Below are positions 10,401 through 21,217 of a DNA stretch of 64,000 nucleotides, in pieces; position 1 is the first letter of the stretch; each line of letters starts with the position of its first letter. The position numbers were made by a program, and so were the translations under genes. Below the pieces are notes generated by a model, which did no database searches, was not told the origin of the DNA, and saw nothing but the letters and a program-made list of their open reading frames with translations. This DNA is from Gigaspora rosea (taxonomy: Eukaryota > Glomeromycota > Glomeromycetes > Diversisporales > Gigasporaceae), in assembly GCA_003550325.1 (NCBI GenBank), contig QKWP01000775.1, positions 91,600-155,599 on the forward strand, in the 5' to 3' direction.

Positions 10401-13400
10401 CGATTGAATAGCTTTTTTAATTACTTCATATTGACCATCTACGCTTGGTGCTGTATAACCAACCTTATTATTTCCATCATTATTTAGCTCAATTGATTTG
10501 ATAATAGCAGAAATTGGATTTTGATCAGAAATTGCATCAGATAATCGTTTCAAAACAATAACTGACACAGAATTTCCAAGAATAGTTCCGTCAGAATTAT
10601 AATCAAATGGGCGACATATTCCATTTGCTGAAAGAATAAGACCTGGTTGTGTTACATAACCAGATTGCGGCAATCTAATAGAGGCAGAACCAACTATAGC
10701 CACATTACAATCACCACATTGAATACTGTTCCATGCTGTTTTTAATGCTGTTAAAGAACTGGAACAAGCAGAATTAAGAGAAAATGCTGGTCCTTTAAGA
10801 TTTAGATGGTATGCAATTCTTGTTGCTGCACTTCCAGATGAGTTGTTAATATCATCACTATATTCTTTTGCGGGATCACTTTCATTATTACATAAGTAAT
10901 TCTTATATGTACTATTTTCAATAGCAACAAATACCCCGATTTGTCCTTTTTCATGCTGTGGATTGATTCCTGCTTCATCTAAAGCTTGAACACTTTTTTC
11001 TAATAGTAAACGTTGTTGTGGATCCATTGATACTGCTTCTTGATGACTGATTTTAAAGAATTCGGCATCAAATTTATCAATATTCGAAAGTACTCCACAT
11101 TTTGGTACATAATGAGGATCATTACGATTTTGTACATTTATCTCGTCAAGCTCTTTGTTTGTAAATGTATGAATCCCATGCTGACCAGTTTTTATCATCT
11201 TCCATAGTTCATCAACTGAGTCAGCTCCAGGGAAACACCCAGTCATGCCTATAATTGCTATTTCACTTTTTGTTACCACTTGATCATTATCAAGTGCAGT
11301 TATAGAGTTATCTAAATTTAAAGTAGGCATAAGAAGTTTCGTCATAGATTTAATTGTTGGATTTTGGAAAAGGTCAACAAGGTCAACCGACGATATTTGT
11401 TTTTGAATTTTCTTTTGTAATTGTAATAATAAAAGAGAATGACCACCAAGGTCAAAGAAATTAGTATTAATATCTGGTTTTTCATCCAAAGCAAGAACAT
11501 CCTGCCATAGAACTTGTAGATGCAAAACAAGTGAGTCTTTAGAATTTTTATGTTGAGGTTTTGAAACCTCAGATACAATAACTTTCTTGAGTAATTCTGG
11601 CATATTGCTCTTAACTTTAGCATGATCTGTTTTCCCATTGAGTGTACAGGGCAAACTAGCAACTGGAATAATATCCGGAACTTGAAAATTTGCCATTGCC
11701 TTGTTTAATTTATTTCGAATTGCTTTATGATCTATATCTTCTGGCATAACAAATGCTACCAATGACCCTTTTTTTTCATTAACTTGAACTGATGCACAAC
11801 AAATCTCTGGACATTTACTCAAGATTATAGCTTCAACTTCAGAAAGCTCGATTCTAAATCCACGAAGTTTCACTTGACGATCAAACCTTCCTAAATAAAC
11901 AATTTTACCATCTTCTAGAATACATCCTTGATCACCGCTGCGATATAAGCGTTTTTGTAGCTTTGGATGGAATATAAAACGTTCTTTAGTAATATTTTCC
12001 AAATTTAAATATCCTCGTGCTAATCCAGCACCACCAATCAATATTTCTCCTTTATCACTTAATAATTCTTGCGTTATTGGATCACAGATATATATAGAAG
12101 TATGATCACGTGGAGTTCCAACTGCAGATCCGAATGTGACAAGACTTTTTTCAAGTATGATATCATAACTTGTTACTATGACGCCTATTTCAGTAGGACC
12201 ATAAGAATTAATAAATATCTTAAGACGATTCCTCCAAAGGTAAGCTAAACTATTTGGAAAAACTTCTCCAGTAACTTCAAGATATTTAAAAGCTTGACTA
12301 CACTTGTCAGGTGAAATAGTAGCCAAGATAGTCGGTACAACTGTCATTGCTTCTATTTCATTACATTTAATGACATCTAATAAATAATTTCCAACCAATA
12401 ATTTTGGATTTTTAGCAAAACAAATAGTTGAACCATTTGTAATAGCCATTGCCCAGCCCAAAATTGACGAGTCAAACGCCATGGATAGAACTTGTAATAC
12501 CCTAATTCCTCTATCTTTGTATCTAAAATGGGCATATTTAGGATCCATCAATAAACTTGTGACGTTTTTATGTTCGATCAATACGCCTTTTGGTTTTCCT
12601 GTTGACCCTAAAGTGATTAAAAAAAAAAAAAAAAAATTGGTATTTATAATTCTTTTAAAAGATAAATGTCGTAAAAATTAAACCTTCTTACCCGAAGTGT
12701 ACATAACATAGCAAAGATTTTCTCCGTGACATATTGATTCGACTATGTCATCGGATTGTTTGGTGATATCCATTGTATCGGATTGAATTAATTTACCAGA
12801 AAAATTTTCAACCCAATCATTACATTCCTCATCAGTGATAAAATATGAAACTTCAGAATCTTTAATTATATAATTCTTTCTTTCTGCTGGGTATGTTTTA
12901 TCAATAGGAATGTAAGCACCGCCAGCTTTAAGAATACCTAATATCCAAGGAATCATATACATGTCTTGATTTAAATGAATCGCAACTAGGGTTTCTACTT
13001 TAACCCCAATTTGAGAAAGATATCGAGCAATTTGATTACTCTTCTTATCTAATTGTTCATATGTCATTGATAATCCAAGTTCACCCATGTATAATGCTAA
13101 ATGATTTGGTAGTTTCTTTGCTTGTTGTTGAAAAAGTTCTTGGATTGTTGGAAATATTTGTGGTACCGATAAATCATTTTCGGATTTAGATATTAATTTG
13201 ATTGATATTGAATTATCTTGATCGTTTAAAAGTTTTGGAATTTTTAATACTAAGTCATCATTATTTTTCATTATATTTACTACTTTTAAAAATTGTTCAC
13301 CCATTAATTTAATACTATGGGTATTAAAAATTGTTGAATTATAATTAATATTAAAGATTATCGTACTATCTGATTGTTCACTAAAATCAAACCAAAGTTC

Positions 13401-14594
13401 CACATTAGATAGAAAAGCTTTGAATTGAGAATTCATAGGCATCTTTGGTATTTTTGTTATAATAATTTGTTGAACAAGATTACGTTTTAATGTTTGTTGT
13501 GCATATCTAGCTAGATCAATAAACGGGTACATTTCATTCTGTTTTGCGGTAAATATTAATTTTGCTATTTGTTGAATAGTTGAACGCAAATTAATTGAAT
13601 TAAATGTATCAATATTTAGATGAATTGGCATGTTATTAGCGAAATGACCGACAAGTTGAGATAATGCGTTTTTATCATGATTCACTGGCATAGAACGTGC
13701 AGAGAATGGAAGCCAGATATTGGCATTTTTTAAATCGACGAATGATGATAAAGTGATCCATACGGCTGAAAACATTGCCACAAACCAGGTAACTTTAAAT
13801 TTATGACCTATGGCTCTCAATTCTTCAACATTATTATGAAAAACTTGATATTGAAGTATGCTTTGTTTATTGTCTAAAGTTTGCTGAATAGATGAAAGTT
13901 GCATCGGCCATTCAATATTTTTAGTTGAATTAATTTGATCACGCCAAAATTTCTGTTTGAGTTTATAATCATTTGAATAAAGCCATTCCTCATGTTGAGT
14001 GATAAAATCGTCGAATGTTGTCACATTAAGCATTGGCAAGGGTTTACCAGATAACAAATTATGAAAATCAAGCAATAAATTATAATTTCCAATACCATCA
14101 ACAACAATATGATGACAAATAATATAGATTTTATAATCTGATTTAATTGGATCTACAAAAAGATAAAATCGAATAGGGTATAATTTTTCAAGTTTAAAAG
14201 GTTTTTTAACTAAATTATCTCTATCTCCAACGGGAATCATCATTAAACGAACACAGTTATTCACGTGATCCGCTGAATATTCTCTTCGGTAGCATTTTGT
14301 GAGCTTCCCATCTTCGTCTTTATCATGAAAGGTACTTCGTAAAAGTGCATGCCTTGAAATCAAGGTATTAGCAGCAAAAACGATTTCTCGAATAGATTTA
14401 GTTTTGTCCACATCAATTGTCGAAATTACATTATAATTATAGGAATTGGGATGTATACAATATTCGAACCATAAGCTTTCTTGGAATTTTGAAATAGGGT
14501 GTTTGGTACTGATTTGATTTGATCTATTCATTTTAAGCTTGATGTTATAAGTGACTAAATTTTTTTTTAAAAAAATGAAACTTATATGTGACAT
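7410..14594 (-). CDS. Hybrid NRPS-PKS, C-A-T-KS-AT-T-TE
   Basis: Two exons (14594-12692 and 12607-7410) join in frame to 2367 codons including the stop (2366 aa from the first Met; a Met at residue 22 is an alternative start). Condensation domain: HHIVVDG at 161-167. Adenylation domain about 485-1000: LKAGGAYIPID, YTSGSTGKPKG (632-642), NSYGPTEIG, YRSGDQG, LRGFRIE, NGKTDH. Carrier 1: Ser1025 in GGHSL. Ketosynthase: Cys1249 in ACSSSL, His1384 in EAHGTA, His1425 in SNIGH. Acyltransferase: Ser1696 in GHSLG, His1796 in GFHS (malonyl-type pattern). Carrier 2: Ser2024 in GGNSL. Thioesterase: Ser2166 in GSSFGG, Asp2192, His2333. There are no reductive domains. It would activate one amino acid, extend it once with a malonyl unit and release the product. 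The leading C domain with no upstream module suggests an acyl starter. The order is bacterial in style and one intron in 7.1 kb is few, so transfer from bacteria is likely but inferred. Confidence 0.93.
12608..12691 (-). other. Sole intron of the NRPS-PKS gene
   Basis: 84 bp, beginning GTAAGAAGG and ending CACTTTAG on the minus strand. It contains an 18-base homopolymer (T on the coding strand). It splits the glycine codon inside the adenylation motif YTSG-STGKPKG; removing it restores the motif exactly and keeps the frame open on both sides. Confidence 0.9.
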
Positions 14595-15088
14595 CTCATT
14601 AAAATCATGGATACTTATAATTTTAATCGAATTATGAACAAATTATGCAGTAAATTAATTTTTTCTATAGATTTCCCATTATGGTTGTTATAATTACTTC
14701 CAGATTTAGTATTATTAAATTAACAATAGAACAATAGCATTAAAATTGCGATTCATTAATCTGCTTTTTTGTTATTGATTACAAACTAATGATGCAGTAG
14801 AATCATGTTGTAACTAATCTTTAGCTAGTTACGACTTAATCTGTAACATCATTGGGACGATTCTACAGCAAACTATTTAAAAAAATGGCTAAAGATCAAT
14901 CGAACATTCTGTTACACTCGAACTAAATCTTTTAGAAATACAAGATGATAGTATTCGTATCTAATTTGAGATAATATCAATACTTTATATAGTGAGAAGA
15001 TTATGTGATGCTTTTACGAAAGAAGGGCATTATATTAAATTCTGTATTAAATACTGCTTCAAACATTAGCGCAAAAAATTATGCATCA
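14595..15088. other. 5' flank of the NRPS-PKS gene
   Basis: Presumed promoter side of the synthetase. AT-rich; an imperfect inverted repeat around 14760-14880 pairs CTAATGATGCAGTAGAATC with GTAACATCATTGGGACGATTC. No gene, TATA element or factor site could be assigned. Confidence 0.45.
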
Positions 15089-15096
15089 CATAGCTC

Positions 15097-15411
15097 TGGG
15101 TCCGTATCACTTCGTAGAAGTTTATTTCACAGACACTTTATTTCACAGACAATTAGTTCATAGACAAGTTTATTTTAAAGACAATTATTTTATAGACAGT
15201 TATTTTAAAGACAGTTTATTTCGTAGACAAATTTATTTTATAGACAATTAAGTACTACTTAATTGTCTACAAAATAAATTTGTCTACGAAATAAACTGTC
15301 TTTAAAATAAACTGTCTATAAAATAATTGTCTTTAAAATAAACTTGTCTATGAACTAATTGTCTGTGAAATAAAGTGTCTGAAATAAACTTCTACGAGGT
15401 GATACGGACCC
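15097..15411. mobile_element. Perfect hairpin MITE built of short repeats
   Basis: About 315 bp forming a near-perfect palindrome centred at about 15255. Terminal repeats are GGGTCCGTATCAC and GTGATACGGACCC. Each arm consists of tandem copies of a ~15 bp unit, TTTATTTTATAGACA or close variants. The element is bracketed by an 8 bp direct repeat, CATAGCTC, at 15089-15096 and 15412-15419, the size expected for hAT-type insertion. Near-identical arms suggest a young insertion or arm homogenisation. No coding capacity. Confidence 0.9.
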
Positions 15412-15419
15412 CATAGCTC

Positions 15420-16220
15420 ACTGCATTTGCACGTCGCGTACGTACGTACGTACGTGCCTGGTAAATCGCCTGTATTATGTAATTACTAGATTTAGTCTGC
15501 GCTTATCTGTCCTACTTTCCTATTCGTATTGTTTATCTTTGTTTGTTATCCCGTATTACTTATTCATTGGTCATGACGCGTTAGTGTATCGATGCCTATG
15601 TATATCAAATTTATGTATAGAATGTACTTTGTGTGGGTAATACAACCTCTAAAAAGGACGAAAATTTTCGGTTAAATATATTTTTATATTGTATTAGTAT
15701 TTCTTACTATATATATATTTGTTGGTGCTATTAATATGGTATAGCTGTGCATGGTTTAGAACTAGGTACGTACGTACATATGTTATTAAGGAGGGACATC
15801 AACTATGTAATCAAATCTATGTTAGATACATTGATCAATTTATTATGATCAAATTTTTATTAGCGAAATTAATGTAATAAATTGAAGATTATTATTTTAT
15901 ATATGTTTAATAATTATAAAAAAGAGCAAAATTCTAAAAGATTCACACGAATATCGTACTTATTTTTCGAGCTTCTTTTTAATGAAAAATGGTCTTTAGA
16001 ACAACTTCGAAGGTTCTATGTTTAGTTTTTTGTGATAGCTCTAAATAAGTTCAACTTATGGTTTCGAGTGTCTTTTTTTTTTATTTTAACTAACAAAATT
16101 TAATATATTCTATAAGAGCACAGGTTTTTTTCGATTTTTAACAGCTGACCTGCCTTGTTTAGAGCGTTGGGAGTGCTTCAAGTGTAACCTGGGTTTGCAT
16201 AAGGAGAGCATCTTCTTGCA
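15420..16220. other. Non-coding stretch with ACGT runs
   Basis: Holds a (CGTA)n run at about 15437-15455 and a shorter one near 15755-15770. Otherwise AT-rich with no recognised gene. Confidence 0.5.
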
Positions 16221-16223
16221 TTG

Positions 16224-16280
16224 TGTATACAAAGTAAAATTTTCAATTATATAACATAATTGGAAATTTACTTTGTATAT
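16224..16280. repeat. Short palindrome
   Basis: TGTATACAAAGTAAAATTTTC is mirrored by GGAAATTTACTTTGTATATG around an AT loop. It could be a miniature foldback element or a structured terminator; nothing further supports either. Confidence 0.55.
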
Positions 16281-16369
16281 GCAACTATAGTTGGTGGTAG
16301 AATTACTGAATTATGGCAATTATGGCATTTTACCAATGATAGAATTAATTACGGCATAGCATCTAATTG

Positions 16370-16545
16370 CCGTAAATATTATCTGCCGCAATGCCGTAAT
16401 GCTGTAATGTCGTAATGCTGCAATGCCGCAATGCCGTAATGCCATAATGTCGTAATGTCACAATACAGTAATACCGCAATTCTGTAATTTCTTAATGCCC
16501 ATAATATTGTAATAATGTGATACCGTAATAACTATGACACTATAA
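16370..16545. repeat. ATGCCGTA-type short tandem repeat
   Basis: Roughly twenty degenerate 9-10 bp units of the form AATGCCGTA, AATGCTGTA or AATGTCGTA. The CpG inside the unit decays to TpG or CpA in many copies. Not coding. Confidence 0.8.
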
Positions 16546-16846
16546 TTTATAATGTTAACTACATAACGCAATCACTCTAATCCAAAACTGATGAATATGT
16601 TGATATTCGCCATGCAAGCATTCTATTCTTCACATTAATTTAGTCGGTAAGCATAAAGGTTATTTTATGATTAAAAAGAGAACTTAAATTCGGAAGTGTG
16701 CATATTATAATGAACATGTCAAGATGAAGTAAGACGTTTATAATGTGGATGGGGTGTTTTATACCAAATGAATTACTATCATAGTGCAGCACAATATAAT
16801 TAGTGCACTATGTATTATTGATGTTAAATGTTATAACTCTTTTTTA

Positions 16847-16969
16847 CTTACCGTATAGCCGCAAAATAACGCACAGGGGTGTTGTTTTGAATTTTGGCCG
16901 AATTAAGCTTAATTTAGGCTGAAAATTGAAATTACACTCCTGCGCGTTATTTCGTGGCTATACAGTAAG
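16847..16969. mobile_element. Inner foldback 1
   Basis: Palindrome of about 120 bp centred near 16908. CTTACCGTATAGCCGCAAAA is mirrored by TTCGTGGCTATACAGTAAG, with AACGCACAGG paired with CCTGCGCGTT. It lies inside the outer MITE and abuts a second foldback at its right. Confidence 0.8.
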
Positions 16970-17176
16970 CAAATCTACTACTGCAACTTATAAGTTATAT
17001 AAAATTAATGTAGTTTTAAAACTATGTTGTCAAATTTTCAATTTACTTATAATATTTACCAATTTTCACTTTGAAAATTGATAAACTTTATAAGTAATTT
17101 GAAATTTTGGTAATATAGTTTTAAAGCCATGTTAATTTTATGCATAACTTATAAGATACTGTAGTAGATTTGCTTA
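16967..17176. mobile_element. Inner foldback 2
   Basis: About 210 bp palindrome centred near 17071. AAGCAAATCTACTACTG pairs with CTGTAGTAGATTTGCTT, and AACTTATAAGTTATATAAAA pairs with TTTTATGCATAACTTATAAG. Adjacent to foldback 1 and nested in the same outer element. Confidence 0.78.
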
Positions 17177-17334
17177 AGTAAAAAAAGTTATAACTTTTTA
17201 ATATTTATAATATACTGTATTTATATGGAAAAAAAAAATGATTGATAAAAATTTCAAATATTTTACATAGTGCACCAATCATATTGTGCTGCATGATAGT
17301 AAATCATTTGGTATAAAACACCTCATAATGTGGA

Positions 17335-18244
17335 GCAATGGAGATGGCAGTAAGGAGACTAATGATTGCATGAAAGCATTTCAACTTAGAGCTTTCGCAT
17401 ATGATAATAGATTGCATCCAATGAATTAGATAATGTTAAAAAAATTGGAAAGAAGAGTTGGCTTTTTATTTTCTATAGCATTGTTTGATGATCGTGAAAG
17501 CTGATAGTAATGAGTTTAATTATGTAAGAGCATATGAACTATCTAATAATTATACCTTAAGCAAAAAATAGAAAGTTTCATGAGTCATCAACATGCTTCA
17601 TAACTGTTTATCTGCTCATATTTAATATTAACCAATTAAAAATCAAGACTTGTGAGAGTTAACTATTATTGCATATTTATGCCATATTTATATAAGTTAA
17701 TTTATACATACTATAGTGATGAAGTTTTTCCAAAAATCCCGCCCATGATAGGTTTTTTTTAATATTTCATAATCTTATGAAAATGGTCAGACTTTTATCT
17801 CGACCTTGGAATATTTCAGAACCTGGCCTGGTTTATAACTATACATGTTAGCAAAATCTCAAACTATTATAGTTTGGGTTTGGGCGCGCCCAAATCCCAA
17901 ACTCTGGCCAAACACATCTTAAAAATCCTATTAATAATCTTTATTTAAACAATTCAAATATATATTTATAGCTATATATAATATATTTGCAAAATTTTAA
18001 AATAACCTTTTTAATTTAATTTTCTGTAATGGCAATTGCATTTTTGGGGTTTGGGATTTGTGTTTTGCCAACAAGTATATTTATAACACTGCTCAAATTA
18101 TACAATATATTAGTGGTGCCTATCACTAACATACTGTTATTACAATCTGACTATGATGTAATATCTGATCAATTAGCTCACTAAAGATATTTCCAGACAA
18201 TGATCTATAGAATAGTCTACTTGACAATAAAAATAAATCATGAT
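17335..18244. other. Non-coding, dispersed CAAATCCCAAA motif
   Basis: No gene recognised. Around 17868-17915 is GTTTGGGTTTGGGCGCGCCC followed by AAATCCCAAACTCTGGCCAA. The same phrases recur at 20990-21115, so a dispersed low-complexity repeat is present. Confidence 0.45.
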
Positions 18245-18400
18245 AATCATTTAAGTTAAAATAAAATCTAGACCAGTTTGTGACTTGGTCATTCCAATAA
18301 GGAAATATATTTTTTCTGAGCCCTTGGTGGAGATGGCTTTGGTTGTGATGAAGGCATTGCTGTCATGGTTTCTATCGTATAGTATATTCATTAAATAAAT
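18245..18400 (-). pseudogene. 5' fragment of a Fanzor (TnpB-like) gene
   Basis: On the minus strand one frame reads FPYWNDQVTNWSR, matching FPYWNDQVTDWSR at the start of the larger Fanzor relic at 33717-35360. The nucleotide match runs over about 130 bp (TGACTTGGTCATTCCAATAA is identical in both). Only the N-terminal end survives, and stops interrupt the frame. It has no nuclease domain. Confidence 0.6.
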
Positions 18401-18535
18401 ACAAGTGTATTCTTATTAGTTTCTTATATTTGCAGTTACAACTTACATTATAAAAATATAAAACATAGAAGCTTAAAATTATATAACCCTTGTTTTCATC
18501 TAAAAATTTTTTGTTTTGATTTTGTCCAAATATGG

Positions 18536-18803
18536 AGGTCGTCTAAAAGCGGAGATAAATCATGTGACCACTAGCCAATCAAATTATCATTTTTGGAGAA
18601 AGAAAAATAAAAAAAAACCTAACAATACAAAAACCGGCAGTCAAAACTTGCCTTGGGTAGGTTAAGCAAAAATGTTGGGAAGGCAATTTTACATATTTAT
18701 AACTACCTAAAATCTAACCTAACCCTAACCTAAGGTGACCCTAACCCTAAAGTTAATTCAATAAATACTAATTATATCATTTATCTCCGCTTTAGACATC
18801 CCC
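18536..18803. mobile_element. MITE with 8 bp target duplication
   Basis: About 268 bp. Inverted ends share GTCTAAAAGCGGAGATAAAT on the left and ATTTATCTCCGCTTTAGAC on the right. The 8 bp sequence AAATATGG occurs directly outside each end (18528-18535 and 18804-18811), consistent with hAT-type insertion. Near the right end it contains CTAACCTAACCCTAACC and further CCCTAA units resembling telomeric repeats. No coding sequence. Confidence 0.87.
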
Positions 18804-18811
18804 AAATATGG

Positions 18812-19470
18812 GATTTTTTGCTTGATGAGGCTATAGTTATGCAAGCACATGACACGATAAATTGTTCTGGTTGCAAAATTTATATTTTATGAATTGTCGT
18901 ACAGATTAAACTAAAATCGTTAAGCATATTAAAAAATCCCTTCTACGACAAAGAAAACTAATTTTTTTTACATCTTCACTAACTTTTTATATAAAAGTTT
19001 AAAGAGTTCTCCTACCCTACGAATTTTAAAAAAATAAAAAAAATTATCGATTAATAAATATTACCAAAGGTGGGTTAACGTTTAGAGATTCTGAACATGA
19101 TTTAGAATTATATTGTCTCAAAATTTATAGTATTATTTGAGCATTAAATAAAGACCTCTAACATAAAAAAGAACTATTTTAATAATCTTTCTAACCTTAA
19201 ATTTTGCTTTTTTTGTACTTGTAATTTATTATATAAATTTAATAAATCTTGCATATCAAACATCAACTAAGAAAACTCCATACTAAACACATTCACTTAT
19301 TTGAATCACATTGATCACAAATCCAAATCTTTATTGAATTTTTTTCAAATTATTCATTTACCTTAACAATATAGAAACCAGGTTAGTAATAAATTTATCA
19401 TTAAATCTTTTCTTTTCAGAATATTCAAACATAGCAATATTAATTTAATCTTTAAAATGCAATTGAATAC
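18812..19470. other. Intergenic, no gene recognised
   Basis: AT-rich. A possible last exon of the small coiled-coil gene to its right may begin around 19530, but nothing else is supported. Confidence 0.4.
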
Positions 19471-19593
19471 TTTTAACATGATTTAATCATTAACGTTGCC
19501 TTGAGGATGTTTGCGCTTTTTTTGTCTAATAAAATATTCATTAAAAGTATTCGTAATTAAAATAATCAAAACTTGAGACAAATTTTGTCTTAC

Positions 19594-19799
19594 CTCTATG
19601 TCAGATCAAAGTTTGAAAAGTTCTAAATTCGCTTGCTTTAATGCAGTTGTCAATTTCGAAATTTCCTTCTTTAATCTATAATTTTATGTAGTGCCATTGT
19701 ATATTAAAAGGATATGTCCATAGATATAACAAATCCTCTATACCTTTCATTTTCATCTTGAAGAGCCCTGATTGTTACATTATGAGTAGTTCGGGACAT
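19594..19799 (-). pseudogene. Small coiled-coil protein gene, partial
   Basis: Minus strand. Exon 1 (19799-19744) starts ATG and encodes MSRTTHNVTIRALQDENE. A GT-AG intron leads to exon 2 (19675-19594), continuing RLKKEISKLTTALKQANLEL, then one in-frame TGA, then SDIE before a GTAAGAC donor. The joined sequence is a heptad-rich coiled coil. A following basic exon may lie near 19480-19530 but its frame is unclear. The TGA sits where CGA (Arg) would fit. Function unknown; either a decayed gene or one with a base error. Confidence 0.45.
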
Positions 19800-20420
19800 C
19801 TTTAACACAATAATCAGAAGGGAAACGAAAAAAATTTGTCATATTCGTAAAGGAAAATCTATTTTATTAAATTAATGTTTGATTAACATAAATAAAAAGT
19901 GTAGTACTGAAAATTTTCCCATTTTAAAATTGAATATGACTGGCTGAATTATAAACCCTAGGGCATTAAGTATCGTTTGATCCAATAATATAACATGGTT
20001 TCACAAACCCAAGGGCATTACGTATCATTTGACATTCCCAGAAAAGCACTCCAAGACTATATATTGGTTTTTAAGATATTGCGAATCTGTGTATAGATAC
20101 ATTTAAAAATTTTTACAAAGAGTATGTTAAAATAAAATTGTATATTAAAAGATCTGAAAAAGTGAGTAGTATTTATTATGATGATGATAATTTCTTAATG
20201 AATTTAACCTGTAACTAAGGTAATCATCGATCAATGCACTAAGTAAAAATGTTCAGCATACTCGAAAACCTTCCCCAAACTCTAATTTAGACTTTAAAAT
20301 CCAATCCTAGCTTTAATATTTAAGTTAAAATTTTTTTGATATTTTATATAATTTTACATAGAAATATAGATATAGATTTATATGTAAAATTTTTGTAAAG
20401 CTACATAATAAGGATAATAA
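19800..20420. other. Intergenic, no gene recognised
   Basis: AT-rich. The phrase GGGCATTACGTATCATTTGA appears twice in similar form (about 19960 and 20030), suggesting a short local duplication. Nothing else was recognised. Confidence 0.4.
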
Positions 20421-20430
20421 TACGTAACGC

Positions 20431-20557
20431 GTGTTGTTTATCAATTATCCATTTTTGTAAAAATATAAAAAATTATGATTGGTCAGTATCACGATGTTTA
20501 TCAATTATCTATTTTTGTAAAAAAATACAAAAAAATATAATTGGTCAGTATCGCGAT
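20431..20557. repeat. Two-copy tandem duplication, ~63 bp
   Basis: GTTTATCAATTATCCATTTT and the following AAAATATAAAAAATTATGATTGGTCAGTATC repeat immediately, with minor changes, ending CAGTATCGCGAT. Confidence 0.8.
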
Positions 20558-20620
20558 TTGTAATCAACTTTCAAAAAAACTGTCAACTGTATCTTGAAGA
20601 GAATTACTCAATTATCACCA

Positions 20621-20648
20621 TATTTCAGCATCAGTGGATGCTGAAATA
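20621..20648. repeat. Dispersed 28 bp palindrome
   Basis: TATTTCAGCATC, AGTG, GATGCTGAAATA. The same palindrome in the opposite loop orientation recurs near 62902 and twice near 63431-63532. Confidence 0.75.
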
Positions 20649-20787
20649 AGTCACATGATTAGTCAGTTAAGTATCGATATTAAAAGCTTTTTTATTTAAA
20701 TACTAACGCTAATGCTAAAAATTTTCTACAAACTTGTTCTTTTAATCATAATATTCAAAAGGACATTATTTAGTAAAATCCAATACT

Positions 20788-20970
20788 GTAAATTAATTTC
20801 TGAATCAAATTTTAAAACTAAAAACTCAATTTAAAATTTAATAAAACTTTGATATTTTTTAATTGAATATAAAGCTTTGATTTCCTTTTCTATTCTCTTT
20901 TTCTAGAATTTATTTTAATTTTGATCCACTTCACGTACTGTTTATTACAGTATAAATTTCTTATTCATTA
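20788..20970. repeat. Dispersed duplicate of 27672-27885
   Basis: About 180 bp is shared with a block 6.9 kb away, including AACTCAATTTAAAATTTAAT, AATTGAATATAAAGCTTTGA, TTTCTAGA and TTATTACAG/ATAAATTTCTTATTCATTAC. In both places the right boundary is TTATTCATTAC. Not coding; origin unclear. Confidence 0.65.
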
Positions 20971-20989
20971 CCTGGGTATACTTGCTGGC

Positions 20990-21115
20990 AAAACTATAAA
21001 TCTTAAAAATCCCACTTAAACCCAAATCCCATGTGGACAAATCCCAAATCCCAAACTGGAAAAATCCCATGTCGACTGTCATAATCCCAAACTCTGGCCA
21101 AATCTCATCCCACTT
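20990..21115. repeat. AAATCCCAAA repeat
   Basis: Five or more copies of AAATCCCA in about 110 bp. One of them continues into AACTCTGGCCAAA, as at 17895-17915. A minus-strand frame through it (WDLSTWDLGLSG) is a translation of the repeat. Confidence 0.6.
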
Positions 21116-21217
21116 TTGGATATCCTTTTGAAGAAGATGAAAATAATTTACAAAATCTTCAAAGACTCGAATTAACATATAATACTATAGAATTAATAGA
21201 ATTATACTTAAGGCAAA

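Larger units (their letters stand above)
16750..17324. mobile_element. Outer MITE with nested foldbacks
   Basis: Ends are inverted: GGGTGTTTTATACCAAATGA on the left and its mirror ending GGTATAAAACACCTC on the right, extended by ACTATCATNNNGCAGCACAATAT. A 10 bp direct repeat ATAATGTGGA lies outside both ends (16740-16749 and 17325-17334). A 9-10 bp duplication with G-starting ends is typical of Mutator-like elements. Two further foldbacks sit inside. Confidence 0.85.

Noticed and set aside
8362-11662. Frames on both strands inside the synthetase gene
   Set aside because: They overlap the well-supported NRPS-PKS frame and carry no domain of their own.
18720-18760. Interstitial telomere
   Set aside because: Only a few degenerate CCCTAA units, contained within a MITE.
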